Assembly (NCBI GenBank): GCA_002428325.1
Contig: DIVR01000010.1
Coordinates: 36,015 to 100,014, forward strand
Reading direction: 5' to 3'
Source: a bacterium UBP4_UBA6127
GTDB taxonomy: Bacteria; UBP4; UBA4092
Length of the DNA: 64,000 bases
Under the pieces are notes generated by a model. That model ran no database searches. It worked only from the letters and a program-made list of their open reading frames with translations, and was not told the DNA's origin. This document shows, one piece after another, positions 1 through 10,800 of the stretch (positions within the stretch are counted from its first letter, which is position 1; every line of letters starts with the position of its first letter). The translations under genes were made by a program, and so were the position numbers.

Positions 1-2
1 GA

Positions 3-1682
3 ATTTCCGTTGGCAAGACTTTTGTCATGGAAAGGGAAGGTTTTAGCAATGTTAAACGAACCCTCTCAGCTGACAAAATCTCCGGAGAACTTAAACGGCT
101 GGAAGATGCCATTTCCAAGACCCGTGATCAATTAAAACATTTCCAGCAGAAAATTAAAAATGAGTTGGGAGATTCCCACGCGGCTGTATTTGAAAGCCAT
201 GTGCTGGTATTAGATGACCCGATGCTGATAGACCCGGCTATGAAGATGATTCGGATTGATCGGGTCAATCCTGAGTATGCCATTTCGGAAATATTCAGGG
301 TCTATCTGGAAAAACTGGAAAAGTTTGATGATCCGTATCTGAAATCCAGAATGGCAGATTTTCGGGATGTAGGCCGCCGGATTCAGATGAATCTGGCGGG
401 AGTTGAAAAACATCCCTTGGCCAATCTTCAGGAAAAAGTGATTATCGTAGCCTATGACCTCTCCCCAAGTGAAACCGCTTCCATGGATAAGGAAAAAGTC
501 ATTGGGTTTGTGACCGAGGCTGGCAGCCGCAGTTCTCATACTGCAATTATGGCTAAGGCCCTTGAAATTCCAGCGATAGTCGGTGCCCCTGGAGTTACCA
601 AGGCCATCAAGACCGGGGACACTGTTATTATTGATGGGAATCGGGGTTCAGTTATTATCAATCCTGATAGTGAGACCCTGAAAGAGTATCAGGCTGAAAG
701 AAAAAAACTAACGCTCTCTGTCCATGCCATTGAAAAATCCCGCAAATCGGCAGCAGAAACTCTGGATGGCATCCGAGTCCGGCTTTCCGCCAATATTGAA
801 TTACCGGATGAAATTGTCCATGTGAAATTGCATGGAGCCCGGGGGATTGGGTTATTCAGGACAGAATTTCTTTATTTGTATCGAGATGAACTTCCTTCTG
901 AGGAAGATTCTTTTCAAGTATATAAACAGGTTGTCAGCACCATGTCACCAGATTCTGTAACCATCCGAACCCTCGACATCGGTGGTGATAAATTTGTCTC
1001 CCAATTAAATCTACCCCAGGAAATCAATCCCTTCCTGGGATGCCGGGCCATCCGGCTTTGCCTGCAACGGAAAGATTTATTTAAAATCCAATTGAGAGCT
1101 ATCCTACGCGCCAGCGTATATGGCACGGTCAAATTAATGTACCCTATGATTTCAGGGGTACACGAATTAAGAGAAGCCAATATTGTCTTAGAGGAAACCA
1201 AGGCAGAGTTGCGAACCGAAGGAATTGAATTTCGGGAAGATATTCCGGTTGGGATTATGATTGAGATTCCCTCCGCGGCCATTACCTCTGATATTTTAGC
1301 CCGGGAAACAGATTTCTTCAGCATTGGAACCAATGATTTGATTCAATATACCATGGCTGTAGATCGAGGTAATGAGCAGGTGGCTTATCTTTATGACCCT
1401 CTCCACCCGGCTGTCCTCAGACTCTTGAAACAAGTGATTGATTCGGCCCACCTTAATGGAATTGGGGTCAGTATGTGCGGGGAAATGGCAGGAGACCCTA
1501 TTTTTACTCCTATTTTGCTGGGGCTTGGTCTGGATGAATTCAGTATGGCTCCGACAGATATCCATTCAGTCAAAAATGCAGTCCGTTCCATTCGGATGGA
1601 AGATGCTCGAAAACTGACTACTGAAATCATGGAATTGCCCACTTCAGCTGAAATTAGACAATATCTGGCAAATATAACTTAA
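3..1682 (+). CDS. ptsI: Phosphoenolpyruvate-protein phosphotransferase (PTS enzyme I), 5' end cut by the window edge
   Basis: Enzyme I takes phosphate from phosphoenolpyruvate and passes it to HPr, the first step of the sugar phosphotransferase system in the cytoplasm. The frame is open to the left edge, and the codons before the first in-window ATG (position 27) read ISVGKTFV, which matches the usual N-terminal GI-x-x-GKA-F stretch. Only about ten residues are therefore missing and ATG 27 is not the true start. Counting from that ATG, the phosphorylated His lies at residue 171 in SRSSHTAIMAKALEIPAIVG. The C-terminal PEP-binding barrel shows GIGLFRTEFLY, TIRTLDIGGDK, SIGTNDLIQYTMAVDRGN and the catalytic Cys in SMCGEMAGDP. 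A ptsH gene would be expected just outside the window. argH follows after 34 bp. Identification is firm. Confidence 0.96.
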   Translation: MSVGKTFVMEREGFSNVKRTLSADKISGELKRLEDAISKTRDQLKHFQQKIKNELGDSHAAVFESHVLVLDDPMLIDPAMKMIRIDRVNPEYAISEIFRVYLEKLEKFDDPYLKSRMADFRDVGRRIQMNLAGVEKHPLANLQEKVIIVAYDLSPSETASMDKEKVIGFVTEAGSRSSHTAIMAKALEIPAIVGAPGVTKAIKTGDTVIIDGNRGSVIINPDSETLKEYQAERKKLTLSVHAIEKSRKSAAETLDGIRVRLSANIELPDEIVHVKLHGARGIGLFRTEFLYLYRDELPSEEDSFQVYKQVVSTMSPDSVTIRTLDIGGDKFVSQLNLPQEINPFLGCRAIRLCLQRKDLFKIQLRAILRASVYGTVKLMYPMISGVHELREANIVLEETKAELRTEGIEFREDIPVGIMIEIPSAAITSDILARETDFFSIGTNDLIQYTMAVDRGNEQVAYLYDPLHPAVLRLLKQVIDSAHLNGIGVSMCGEMAGDPIFTPILLGLGLDEFSMAPTDIHSVKNAVRSIRMEDARKLTTEIMELPTSAEIRQYLANIT

Positions 1683-1716
1683 TGAATTTATTCCCATGTA
1701 AGGAAGGATTCTACTC

Positions 1717-3093
1717 ATGAAAGCGAAACTTTGGGAAGGACGATTCTCCAAACCGGCAGACCCTAAAGTCGAGAGGTTTACCGCATCCATCTCTTTTGAT
1801 AAAAGATTATATCCTTATGATATTCAAGGCAGTCTGGCTCATGTTCAGATGCTGGCTGAAACAGGCATTATTAAGAAAAAAGAAGCAACTTCCATTCAAA
1901 AAGGTTTGAAATCAATATTAAAAGAGTTGGATTCAGGCCGTTTTGAATTTGCTCCCCATGATGAAGATATTCATATGTCGATTGAACGACGGTTGCATGA
2001 ATTGGTAGGGCCGGTTGCTGGAAAAATGCATACCGCCCGAAGCCGTAATGATCAGGTTATCCTGGATGTCCGTTTATTCTTAAGAGATATGATTCATCAG
2101 GTATTGGATTCCATAAGGGAATTAGAAAAGTCTTTACTAAAACAAGCAGAAGATAATCAGGGGGTCATTTGTCCTGGTTTTACCCATATGCAGCATGCTC
2201 AACCGATTCTATTGTCACACCATTATCTGGCTTATTTCCAAATGTTGGAAAGAGATTATGAACGTTTCTCCCAAACATTTACCAGGGTGAATATTCTTCC
2301 TCTTGGAGCCGGAGCGATGGCTGGGAGTAATTTTCCTATTGACCGACACCGGGTCGCTGATTTGTTGAGTTTTCCCAAGGTGAGTGAAAACAGCATGGAT
2401 ACAGTGGCTGACAGGGACTTTGTTCTGGATTTCCTTTCAGCAGCTGCCATTTTACAGATGCATTTATCCCGGATGGCAGAAGAATTAGTCTATTGGTCTT
2501 CCTTGGAATTCAAATTTATCCGATTACCGGATGAATTTTGTACCGGAAGCAGCATTATGCCCCAAAAGAAAAATCCTGATGTGGCTGAACTGACTCGGGG
2601 GAAAACAGGCCGGATTTATGGGAATCTTATGGCAGTCCTGACGACTATGAAAGGATTACCACTGACCTATAACAGCGATATGCAGGAAGATAAACCTCCC
2701 TTATTTGATACCTGCGACAACCTGATTTCCTGTCTGGCAGTGATGTCCGGACTCATTTTAGGCCTGAAGGTTAATCGGGAGGTAATGGAAAATTATACCC
2801 AAAAAGGATTTATTACTGCTACCAATCTGGCTAATTATCTGGCTGATAAGGGGATTCCCTTCCGTGAAGCCCATTTTATAGTCGGTGCTATTGTAAAACA
2901 TTGCGAAGAAAAAGATAGGGAACTGGATAATTTGGATCTAAAAACCTATAAGTCTTTCTGCCCTAAATTTGAAAAGGATTTATATGAAGTTCTGACCCTT
3001 GAATTTAGTGTTGAATCAGTGAAATCTTATGGGGGGACCAGCCCTCAATCAGTTAAACGACAGATTCTCTCGGCTCAGAAAATCCTGCGTTAG
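1717..3093 (+). CDS. argH: Argininosuccinate lyase
   Basis: ArgH splits argininosuccinate into arginine and fumarate, the last step of arginine synthesis, as a cytoplasmic homotetramer. The 458-residue length is normal for the family. The fumarase/aspartase superfamily signature GSSIMPQKKNPD is at residues 277-288 with the catalytic loop Ser. HTARSRNDQ (105-113) and THMQHAQP with the general-base His (about residue 160) are also present. The start is supported by AAGGAAGG 9-16 bases upstream. No other arginine gene is nearby, so the pairing with ptsI looks like chance or a loose operon. Confidence 0.97.
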   Translation: MKAKLWEGRFSKPADPKVERFTASISFDKRLYPYDIQGSLAHVQMLAETGIIKKKEATSIQKGLKSILKELDSGRFEFAPHDEDIHMSIERRLHELVGPVAGKMHTARSRNDQVILDVRLFLRDMIHQVLDSIRELEKSLLKQAEDNQGVICPGFTHMQHAQPILLSHHYLAYFQMLERDYERFSQTFTRVNILPLGAGAMAGSNFPIDRHRVADLLSFPKVSENSMDTVADRDFVLDFLSAAAILQMHLSRMAEELVYWSSLEFKFIRLPDEFCTGSSIMPQKKNPDVAELTRGKTGRIYGNLMAVLTTMKGLPLTYNSDMQEDKPPLFDTCDNLISCLAVMSGLILGLKVNREVMENYTQKGFITATNLANYLADKGIPFREAHFIVGAIVKHCEEKDRELDNLDLKTYKSFCPKFEKDLYEVLTLEFSVESVKSYGGTSPQSVKRQILSAQKILR

Positions 3094-3142
3094 TCTTTCT
3101 CCGATTCTTTGTAAACCATTTACTCCCCAAAAATATATATCG

Positions 3143-3155
3143 GGCGGTAGCCGCC
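3143..3155. repeat. Short GC-rich hairpin after argH
   Basis: GGCGG-TAG-CCGCC forms a 5-bp stem in an otherwise AT-rich convergent gap, 50 bases after argH. No T-run follows directly, so it is at best a weak terminator for argH. It could also be a fragment of a palindromic repeat; a related GGCG...CGCC inverted pair sits upstream of ileS near 40255. Confidence 0.3.
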
Positions 3156-3186
3156 TGAGGATAAAATTATAATTAATAAAAAAAAA

Positions 3187-3216
3187 CCCCTCCGCCAGAA
3201 TAAACTGACGGAGGGG
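3187..3216 (-). terminator. Intrinsic terminator of the secreted propeller gene
   Basis: On the minus strand, CCCCTCCGTCAG pairs with CTGGCGGAGGGG (12 bp with one mismatch) around a TTTATT loop. A run of nine T follows directly (A-run at 3178-3186 on the plus strand). It lies about 50 bases after the stop codon of the minus-strand gene ending at 3268. Stem plus U-tract is the textbook Rho-independent form. Confidence 0.9.
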
Positions 3217-3267
3217 AATTGTAATAATTTAGTATTTCTCTTCTAAGAGAGATACTGTTTTATCTAT

Positions 3268-6200
3268 TTAATACAACATCCAGTCCTTAACAGGAACAAA
3301 AATAACCACATTCACAAAGTCAGCCTGTTCAGAGGGTAGTATCTGATAACCAGAACTGCGAGGATCAGATGAATCATACTGGGTCGCAATACCTCTGACC
3401 TGATCAATTGTGGAACCTACGGTAATAACTCCGCCATTCAAGGTAGCAAGATAATCATCTGCCGCCGCATCCTTATCAATGCGAATGACTGTAGTATCAC
3501 CTGAAGGATCCGTTACTGAAATGTTGGCATCAGAACCTGAAGCAACTGTTACTTCAGATAAAACCGTAGCATTACTCAGAGAGATGAATCTTCCTTCATA
3601 TAATTCACCACCTGCATAACGATACTGATCATAGACATTCAGTTGTGCTGCGGTTAATGCAGTGGTTGTGAAGGTATATCCACTGGCTCCTAAGTTTTCC
3701 GATGTGGTTCCTGTAAGCGGGGTGAATTCACAGAGCCCATTGTATTCAAGAACTGTCCCTGTGATTTGCATAAGATCCCCAACATTGTAACTTGGATTGG
3801 TTGCCGCACCGCCACTTTGGTCGGCGAGAACACCAAATCCAGTTGTCGTATCAATGAGATATCGGGATAAACGAGACGGATCCAGATTGGAAGCCTGAGC
3901 AGCGGCACCAATAACAGTGACGGTTGCCCCGCCAAAGGTATTACGACCATTGGCATTGATAGCTTTTAGAATCCGGTCTATTGGAACAATCGGATAACCT
4001 GCTGTTGTGCTTCCCACATAAATGGAACCACCACCACCAATCGAGGCATATTGATTTGCCAGGACATTTAAATAGGTGGTATCGGTTGCATTTGTATTCT
4101 GGGCAAAAATCGGATCGGCACGTTGCACTGTATTAATGGAGACAAATCCAGCTGCAGGCGGATTTACATTATAGAGCCCCGATTTATTCACAAAAATACT
4201 AGTTGAAGTGGCAGCATTAGTAACCAAAGCTGCGCCATTACTGTAAATAATGCTGTCCAGAATGTTGAAAGTGCCTGTTCCAGCAGAAACATAGAAGGGA
4301 TTGCTTGCATTCTGAATGGTAACTCTCTGCACTGTTGTCCCATTATACGAACCAACAACGACTCCATAGAATGGAACTTTAATCATGGAATCTGTAAGTG
4401 TTAAATTGGTTGCGCTTCCAGCACTGATACCTCGGACTGTAGCTGTAGTATCCGAAGAAATAATAGTTTTGGAAACACTCAAGTTCCAATAACCATAACG
4501 ACCGGTTGATGAAACAGCCATATAAATCCCATGGCCGCCAGCCAGAGGATTCAGGATAAAGTTACACTTATCATACCCGATTTTCTGGTCAGTACCAGTA
4601 AAGTAACAATTGCCAGCTTGAATCCCACCCACATAATAGGCAGCATAACCTGCATATGAATTCAGGCAGTTGTTCAGGTAAGTAATTTCTCCATTACTGC
4701 CGTCTGTAATTAGGTAGGCATTATATGAGGCACCACCGTAGAATACGCAATTGTCAAAGCGGGTATTGCAATATTCACCTAAATCGCCCCATACCTTAAT
4801 CAGACCATCACCACTGGCCATCGAGGAACCTCGGGTGGGTGGAGCAACTAATGCCCCAGCCTTAGTTGTAGTCATTGGTGCACCGGTAGTATCAATGTCT
4901 GTAAACACACAGTCATAGAATGATATCCAGTTGGGTGTGGTATTGGCGAAATTCTCATCAACCTTAACCATATCATCGGTTAATTTTGTCCCTGTAGTTG
5001 ACGGACAGAACACAATTCCCTGGAAGGTTACATCATTATCTTCCTGGTAAATATAGATTCCATCATCAGCAGCACTGACGCCTTTTTGGAGTTTGAATAT
5101 AGCTTTAACTCCTGTGGTTGAATCAGATTTGATGATGATGTCACCCTTGATATCGCCCCAGCCTGTCGTTGCGCTGTTAAGACTCATCGCTTCATCATAA
5201 GGACCAGAACCTTCTTTGACCTTGATGACAAAGGGAGCTGTTCCGGCGGCATAAGTTCCACCTGAACTCCAACTGTTGATGGCGGCTTGAATACTGGTAA
5301 AATCACCAGAACCAGCGCTATCCACAACAACGGATGTATTATCCAGTGGAATGACTCCTACCATGGGACCTACACTGCTGAAATTTGCTGTATAGAACTT
5401 GGTAGAATCACTGCTGATAGCCACTCCACGAGCCTTAACAGGTCCATTTACCAAGGAGCCAAGGCCTTCTAATGAGCTTTTCATGTCAACCATGCCAAGA
5501 TAACTGTAATCGGAAAGATTGTAGAATTCAATCTTATATAAAGTTGTCTTGGATACAACAATGACATCGTCAATAATATTGACGGCCGTAGGATCAGATG
5601 CGGATTCATAAGCAAAGGTTGTTAATTGTGTATAACCACCAGAGGTGGAACCACTAAAAACAATAACATTATCCGATCCATCATTGGCTACAAAGAATCT
5701 GCTTCCATCAGGTGTGACACATCCACCACGGTTAATACCGCCTGTTACACCCGTTGAACTGGTAATAAATCCACTTACCGGATCAATAGTCACAAAGGAA
5801 GGATTCAGTTTATTTGCAGCATAAATAATACCTGCAGTGTCAATACCGATTGCGGCAGGATTAGCCCATGGATTATTTATCCCTGTAGTCGGAGCGCCTG
5901 TTGTTCGATCATATCGATAAATCCGGGATGGTGATAATGCTGAAGTATCACGAGATGTCACATATATTAAACCATCGGTGGGATTATAGGCAACTCCACC
6001 TGCTTCTCTGATGTTAAAGGTTTCACCAGAAAATGTAATTCCTGTTGTGATGGGTGAAAACGATAATTGGGCACCCTTACTATTAAAAACAAAAACACCT
6101 CCACGTCCGGGAGCACCATAATTTGTGACCCAGATATTACCCTCAGGATCTGTTGCCAGATGCTGGCAGCTTTGACCCCAGGCAGTGAAGTTACCCCATG

Positions 6201-6339
6201 TTCCTGCTAGCGATTCTTTTGGAGCATTTAAGCCTTTGTAATAGTTGTCGAGAATAGCTGTACTATTAATACTTAATGCTAAAGAAAAACTAAAACAGGA
6301 AAGCATGACAATAGTGAATAATAATAAATTCTTTCGCAT
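3268..6339 (-). CDS. Large secreted protein: beta-propeller, right-handed beta-helix and C-terminal OB-like region
   Basis: The chosen start is the ATG at 6339, preceded by AAAGGAG nine bases upstream and followed at once by a signal peptide (MRKNLLLFTIVMLSCFSFSL). The frame stays open to 6414, but those 25 residues have no signal-peptide logic. The mature protein of about 1000 residues is Ser/Thr/Gly/Asn-rich. Residues about 25-320 resemble NHL/YVTN beta-propeller repeats (GNIWVTNYG, DGLIYVTS, DGSRFFVAND, DSTKFYTANF). Residues about 345-750 have the spacing of a pectate-lyase-like beta-helix (DFTSIQAAINSW, DNDVTFQGIVF, TNLTLTDSMIKV). Residues about 800-1000 resemble OB-fold regions of secreted nuclease-associated proteins (VGDLMQITGTVLEYNGLCEF). 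No anchor or sorting signal is obvious at the C-terminus. It is probably a surface or extracellular carbohydrate-binding or adhesive protein. No catalytic residues were identified, and the function is unknown. Confidence 0.75.
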   Translation of the reverse strand: MRKNLLLFTIVMLSCFSFSLALSINSTAILDNYYKGLNAPKESLAGTWGNFTAWGQSCQHLATDPEGNIWVTNYGAPGRGGVFVFNSKGAQLSFSPITTGITFSGETFNIREAGGVAYNPTDGLIYVTSRDTSALSPSRIYRYDRTTGAPTTGINNPWANPAAIGIDTAGIIYAANKLNPSFVTIDPVSGFITSSTGVTGGINRGGCVTPDGSRFFVANDGSDNVIVFSGSTSGGYTQLTTFAYESASDPTAVNIIDDVIVVSKTTLYKIEFYNLSDYSYLGMVDMKSSLEGLGSLVNGPVKARGVAISSDSTKFYTANFSSVGPMVGVIPLDNTSVVVDSAGSGDFTSIQAAINSWSSGGTYAAGTAPFVIKVKEGSGPYDEAMSLNSATTGWGDIKGDIIIKSDSTTGVKAIFKLQKGVSAADDGIYIYQEDNDVTFQGIVFCPSTTGTKLTDDMVKVDENFANTTPNWISFYDCVFTDIDTTGAPMTTTKAGALVAPPTRGSSMASGDGLIKVWGDLGEYCNTRFDNCVFYGGASYNAYLITDGSNGEITYLNNCLNSYAGYAAYYVGGIQAGNCYFTGTDQKIGYDKCNFILNPLAGGHGIYMAVSSTGRYGYWNLSVSKTIISSDTTATVRGISAGSATNLTLTDSMIKVPFYGVVVGSYNGTTVQRVTIQNASNPFYVSAGTGTFNILDSIIYSNGAALVTNAATSTSIFVNKSGLYNVNPPAAGFVSINTVQRADPIFAQNTNATDTTYLNVLANQYASIGGGGSIYVGSTTAGYPIVPIDRILKAINANGRNTFGGATVTVIGAAAQASNLDPSRLSRYLIDTTTGFGVLADQSGGAATNPSYNVGDLMQITGTVLEYNGLCEFTPLTGTTSENLGASGYTFTTTALTAAQLNVYDQYRYAGGELYEGRFISLSNATVLSEVTVASGSDANISVTDPSGDTTVIRIDKDAAADDYLATLNGGVITVGSTIDQVRGIATQYDSSDPRSSGYQILPSEQADFVNVVIFVPVKDWMLY

Positions 6340-6548
6340 AAAAATAAACTCCTTTCGTTTTGTATGTGTATGAATTGTCCTTTTAAGGACAGATCTATAT
6401 TCAGACGAGGTCATGCGATTTCACCCCCTCTCGGGTAGATTTGTCTGTTAAAAACAAAGCTTGGAAAGTCAAAAGAAAAAAGTGATTATAACTATAAATT
6501 CTTGGGTGAATAATGAGACTTTTCTCCCAGTATGAAGCGTTACTATTT

Positions 6549-6573
6549 GGTTTAACTACCCCATTATTAAACC
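6549..6573 (-). other. Hairpin in the leader of the secreted propeller gene
   Basis: On the transcribed strand GGTTTAA and TTAAACC form a 7-bp stem around an 11-base loop, starting about 25-30 bases after the predicted transcription start. It sits in an unusually long leader of about 260 bases. I do not recognise a known riboswitch class. Confidence 0.4.
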
Positions 6574-6607
6574 TTTCGATTCTCAATGATACCCATATCT
6601 ATGTCCC

Positions 6608-6636
6608 AATATATATAGGGGAGGATAAAAAGTCAA
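6608..6636 (-). promoter_or_regulatory. Sigma-70-type promoter of the secreted propeller gene
   Basis: Reading the minus strand, TTGACT (6636-6631), a 17-base spacer and TATATT (6613-6608) make a near-consensus promoter. Transcription would start near 6600 and leave a leader of about 260 bases before the ATG at 6339. Confidence 0.65.
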
Positions 6637-6797
6637 GCCAAAAATGTGGAAAAATTAAAAGGCAGGGATAATTCTGTAAGATTGTGTTGGGGGAATACTA
6701 ATTAAAGTATTGTAATAATTAAAGTTAATAGGTATTTAAAATAAAGAGAAATGAGTAAAAGAGAGACATGGAAAATGAGGCAAAGATGAGATGTTAT

Positions 6798-7763
6798 TTA
6801 ATTTTCCTGAAATTGGCCCATCTTCCGGAATTTTTCATAACGTTGCCGAATCAGGTCTTCAGGGGAGAGACTGCCAAATTCTTGAAGAAACTGGGATATG
6901 GCTTCATGGATATGATTGGCCGTGTCGGTAATATTTTGGTGAGCGCCTCCCAGGGGTTCTGCGATGACTTTATCAATGACTCCCAGTTCCAGGAGATGTT
7001 GGGCGGTAATTTTCAAGGCTTCAGCGGCTTCAGGAGCCTTGGCGGCATCCCGCCATAATATGGCTGCTGCTCCTTCCGGAGAAATAACTGAATAATAGGC
7101 ATTTTCCAGCATCATAATTTGGTTGCAGACCCCAATACCCAGGGCTCCGCCGCTGCCGCCTTCACCAATAACGATACCCAGAGTTGGGACTTCGAGGGAT
7201 TCCATTTCCTGTAGGTTATAGGCAATGGCTTCGGCCTGTCCCCGTTCTTCGGCGCCGATACCGGGATACGCTCCAGGTGTATCAATAAAACAAATGACAG
7301 GTATTTTGAATTTATCGGCTATTTTCATCAACCGGAGGGCTTTTCGATATCCTTCAGGCTGAGGCATCCCGAAATTACGAAGAATATTTTCTTTGGTATC
7401 CCGGCCTTTTTGCTGGCCGATTATCATGACGGGTTGGTTATCAAAGAAGGCGGGACCTCCTATCATGGCCGGATCATCAGCAAATCGGCGGTCTCCATGG
7501 AGTTCTATAAAATCATGAAAAAGGGCTTCCACATAATCCAAAGTATAGGGCCGATTGGGGTGGCGGGCAAGCTTTATCCTTTGCCAGGGGGTTAGATTCC
7601 CATATATTTCTTCTTGCAGCTTAAGTACTTTGGCTTCCAAAGAGACTATTTCTGAAGAAGTATCGACTTCCTGAGCTTCCTGTAAAGCTCTCAGGTCTTC
7701 GATTTGTTTTTTTACTGCTGCTATGGGTTTCTCAAAATCCAACCAAATTTCGTTAGGTGCCAT
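6798..7763 (-). CDS. accA: Acetyl-CoA carboxylase carboxyltransferase subunit alpha
   Basis: AccA and AccD form the carboxyltransferase that moves CO2 from carboxybiotin to acetyl-CoA, giving malonyl-CoA for fatty acid synthesis. The 321-residue protein has the family N-terminal helical region (LDFEKPIAAVKKQIEDLR). The crotonase-like core shows GDRRFADDPAMIGG, FGMPQPEGYRKALRLMKIA, FIDTPGAYPGIGAEERGQ and GEGGSGGALGIG. The gene follows dnaE after 54 bp and is probably co-transcribed with it. accB and accC lie separately at 26-28 kb and accD is not in the window. Confidence 0.97.
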   Translation of the reverse strand: MAPNEIWLDFEKPIAAVKKQIEDLRALQEAQEVDTSSEIVSLEAKVLKLQEEIYGNLTPWQRIKLARHPNRPYTLDYVEALFHDFIELHGDRRFADDPAMIGGPAFFDNQPVMIIGQQKGRDTKENILRNFGMPQPEGYRKALRLMKIADKFKIPVICFIDTPGAYPGIGAEERGQAEAIAYNLQEMESLEVPTLGIVIGEGGSGGALGIGVCNQIMMLENAYYSVISPEGAAAILWRDAAKAPEAAEALKITAQHLLELGVIDKVIAEPLGGAHQNITDTANHIHEAISQFLQEFGSLSPEDLIRQRYEKFRKMGQFQEN

Positions 7764-7817
7764 CCCGATTGATTCCTCTAATGGTGAAAAGAATTTAATA
7801 TACTATTATAAACGCTC

Positions 7818-10800
7818 TCACCCCTTATTGCTAAACCAGGCGGTATCTTTTCCTGATAATTCTTCAATCTCGGCAACCAAGACCGTGTCATAGGCTACGG
7901 AATTCTCAAAATCAGTTTTAATTTGGATGAACTGGTCCTCATTTTCACCCGGCCTAAAGAATTCCAGGTAAGTCTGTAAAGTACCCCTATGCTGATGTAA
8001 TATTTTCTGAATATCTTTTAATAATTGCTCATTCCCTCCCAGCAGGGGGATTTTGACATGGAAACTGCTGGTTAATCTTTCAATTGCTTCCTCAATGGGG
8101 AAAGCTGATTGGATAGTAATACTGACATTATCATTATATGAATCGACTTTTCCCTCAATCTGAACCAGTTTATCCTTTTGCAGGACAGTTCCATATTCTT
8201 CCAAGGTACCGGAAAACGCCCGAAGATCAGCCACTCCGGTAAAATCTTCCAACTGGATGATACCCATATCAGTACCTTTTTTGGTTTTCTTGATTTTTCT
8301 ATCAACAATGACTCCAGCCAGATTAATGGTTTTCCCGATATATTGTTCTGAGTGGGAATAAATATCCTGGGCTGTGGCATCTGTATAATGCTCAATGACT
8401 GCTTCATATTGCATCAAAGGATGCCCGGAAACATAAAAGCCTAATAATTCTTTCTCAAACTTCAACAGGTCATGGTCGGTAAATTCAGGGATATCGGGAT
8501 AACTCAGTTCAACAACTTTCTTATCTTCTGCTGTTTCAAAGCTGTCAAAAAAGGAAATCTGGCCTTGTTGCTGGTCTTTTTGGTAAATCGATCCTTGTTC
8601 TAAAGCTGCCGGAAGGACTTGTAACATCTGTGAACGCTTGGTTCCCATGGAATCAAAGGCTCCACATTTGATGAGGGATTCAATGACTTTAGAATTGACT
8701 TTACCGGTATCGACTCTCTGGCAAAGGTTGAAAAGAGATTCAAATCGGCTTTGGTTACGCTCATCCAGAATGAGTTGGATGGCTGCTTCCCCCACATTTT
8801 TAACCGCCCCCAGCCCGAATCGGATGGTCTCCTTGTTTATTACTGTGAAACTGCGTTCTGATTCGTTAATATCCGGAGGCAGTACCTTTAAGCCCATTTT
8901 TCGGCAGGATTTAATATAGTTAACCATCTTATCCTGGTTACCCATTTCACTGGTCAACAAGCTGGCCATAAATTCAACCGGGTAATGGGCTTTGATATAG
9001 GCGGTCTGAAAAGCTACCAATGCGTAGGCTACCGTATGAGATTTATTGAAACCATACCCGGCAAATTTAACAATTAAATCCCAGATTTCCTTGGCTTTCT
9101 TGGGGTCAACACTATTTTTTTCGGCTCCCTCAATGAACTGGGCCTCCATTTTAGCCATAACTTCAGGATTCTTCTTACCCATGGCTTTCCTGAGTTTATC
9201 TGCTTCCGCCATGGTAAAGGATGAAAGAGTAGATGCAATCTGCATGACCTGTTCCTGGTACACAATTACACCATAGGTATTTCTTAGTATTTCGGACAGG
9301 CTGTCATGCATGAATTCAAGCTTGATTTTTCCGTGACGGCGTTTGATAAAATCATCAATCATACCGCTTCCCAAAGGACCGGGTCGATATAAGGCAATAA
9401 CTGCGCTGATATCTTCAAAATTACTGGGAGCCAGCCGTCTCAGAAGGTCTCTCATTCCAGAACTTTCTAATTGGAAAACACCATCGGTTTCAGCTTGGGT
9501 CAGTAATTCATAGACTGCTGGGTCATCCAGAGGAAGATTATGTAAATCAAGGGTGATTCCATACCGTTTTTTGATTAATTTAGCAGCGTCATAAACAACC
9601 GTAAGGGTTCTGAGTCCAAGAAAATCTATTTTTAGAAGTTTGATTTCATCGGCTACCGTACCCATTTCAAACTGGGTGGTAACATCCTCTGAACCTGCGG
9701 GTTTATAAAGGGGAACATAATCTGTTAAGGGGCCCGGAGAAATGACCACCCCGGCGGCATGGGTTGAGGCATGCCGGGGGAAACCTTCCACCGATCGGGC
9801 AACATCCAGAAGAGACCTGACTTGTTCGTTTTTATCATATTCCTTCTTCAAGTCAGAGGATTCTTCCAAGGCTTTATGAATGGTCATCCCGGGTGTTGCT
9901 GGGACCATCTTGGCAATTTTATCTACTTCAGGAAGAGGAATTTTCATGGCCCGGCCAACATCCCGAATGGCATTTTTTGCAGCCATTGTTCCAAAAGTGA
10001 TAATCTGGCAGACATTATCTTTTCCATATTTTTGGGTTACATAATCGATTACTTCACCCCGGCGAACATAACAGAAATCGACATCGATATCCGGCATGGA
10101 AATTCGGCTGGGATTCAGAAAACGTTCGAAGATAAGTCCATATTTTAAGGGGTCTATCTGAGTAATACCCAGGGAGTAGGCGACCAGGGATCCGGCGGCA
10201 GAACCTCGTCCCGGACCCACCGGAATCCCATGCTGCCTTGAATAATGGATAAAATCCCAGACAATCAAAAAATAGCCAGGAAATCCCATTTTCTGGATAA
10301 CGTCCAGTTCATATCGAAGTCGCTGTTCTAATACAGGGGTGATTTCAATATATCTTTCCCGTAACCCTTGCCAGGCCAGCTCTTCCAGGTAAGAATCCAG
10401 GGTATATCCTTCTGGAACATCATAATTGGGGAGTTGGTAATTATCATAATTTAATTCAATATTGCATTTATCCGCTACGGCCAGGGTATTCGAAAGGGCT
10501 TCCGGAATATCCATGAAACTACGTTTCATATCATCAGGAGATTTAAAATAGAATTCCTGAGTCGCAAATCTGAGCCGATTCGTATCTTCGACTGTTTTCC
10601 CTGTCTGTACACAAAGCAGAATATCATGGGTAGTGGCATCTTCTTTGCCCAAGTAATGGCAGTCATTGGTGGCAATCAGGGGTAAATCCATCCGTTTGGA
10701 GAGGGCTATCAGATGGCGGTTGATGATTTTCTGTTCATCATAACCGTTTTCCTGCAGTTCCAGGAAAAAATTCCCTTTCCCAAATATTTCTGAAAGCATG

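Larger units (their letters stand above)
6340..6797. other. Intergenic region with leader and promoter
   Basis: This 458-base gap separates the 3' end of accA from the secreted-protein gene, both on the minus strand. Positions 6340-6600 are the probable leader of the propeller gene and 6608-6636 its promoter. In 6637-6797 I see only AT-rich sequence and no clear terminator for accA. Confidence 0.5.

Noticed and set aside
6401..6586. Short minus-strand frame starting at TTG in the propeller-gene leader
   Set aside because: It would begin only about 14 bases after the predicted transcription start with no ribosome site, and its product has no protein-like pattern.
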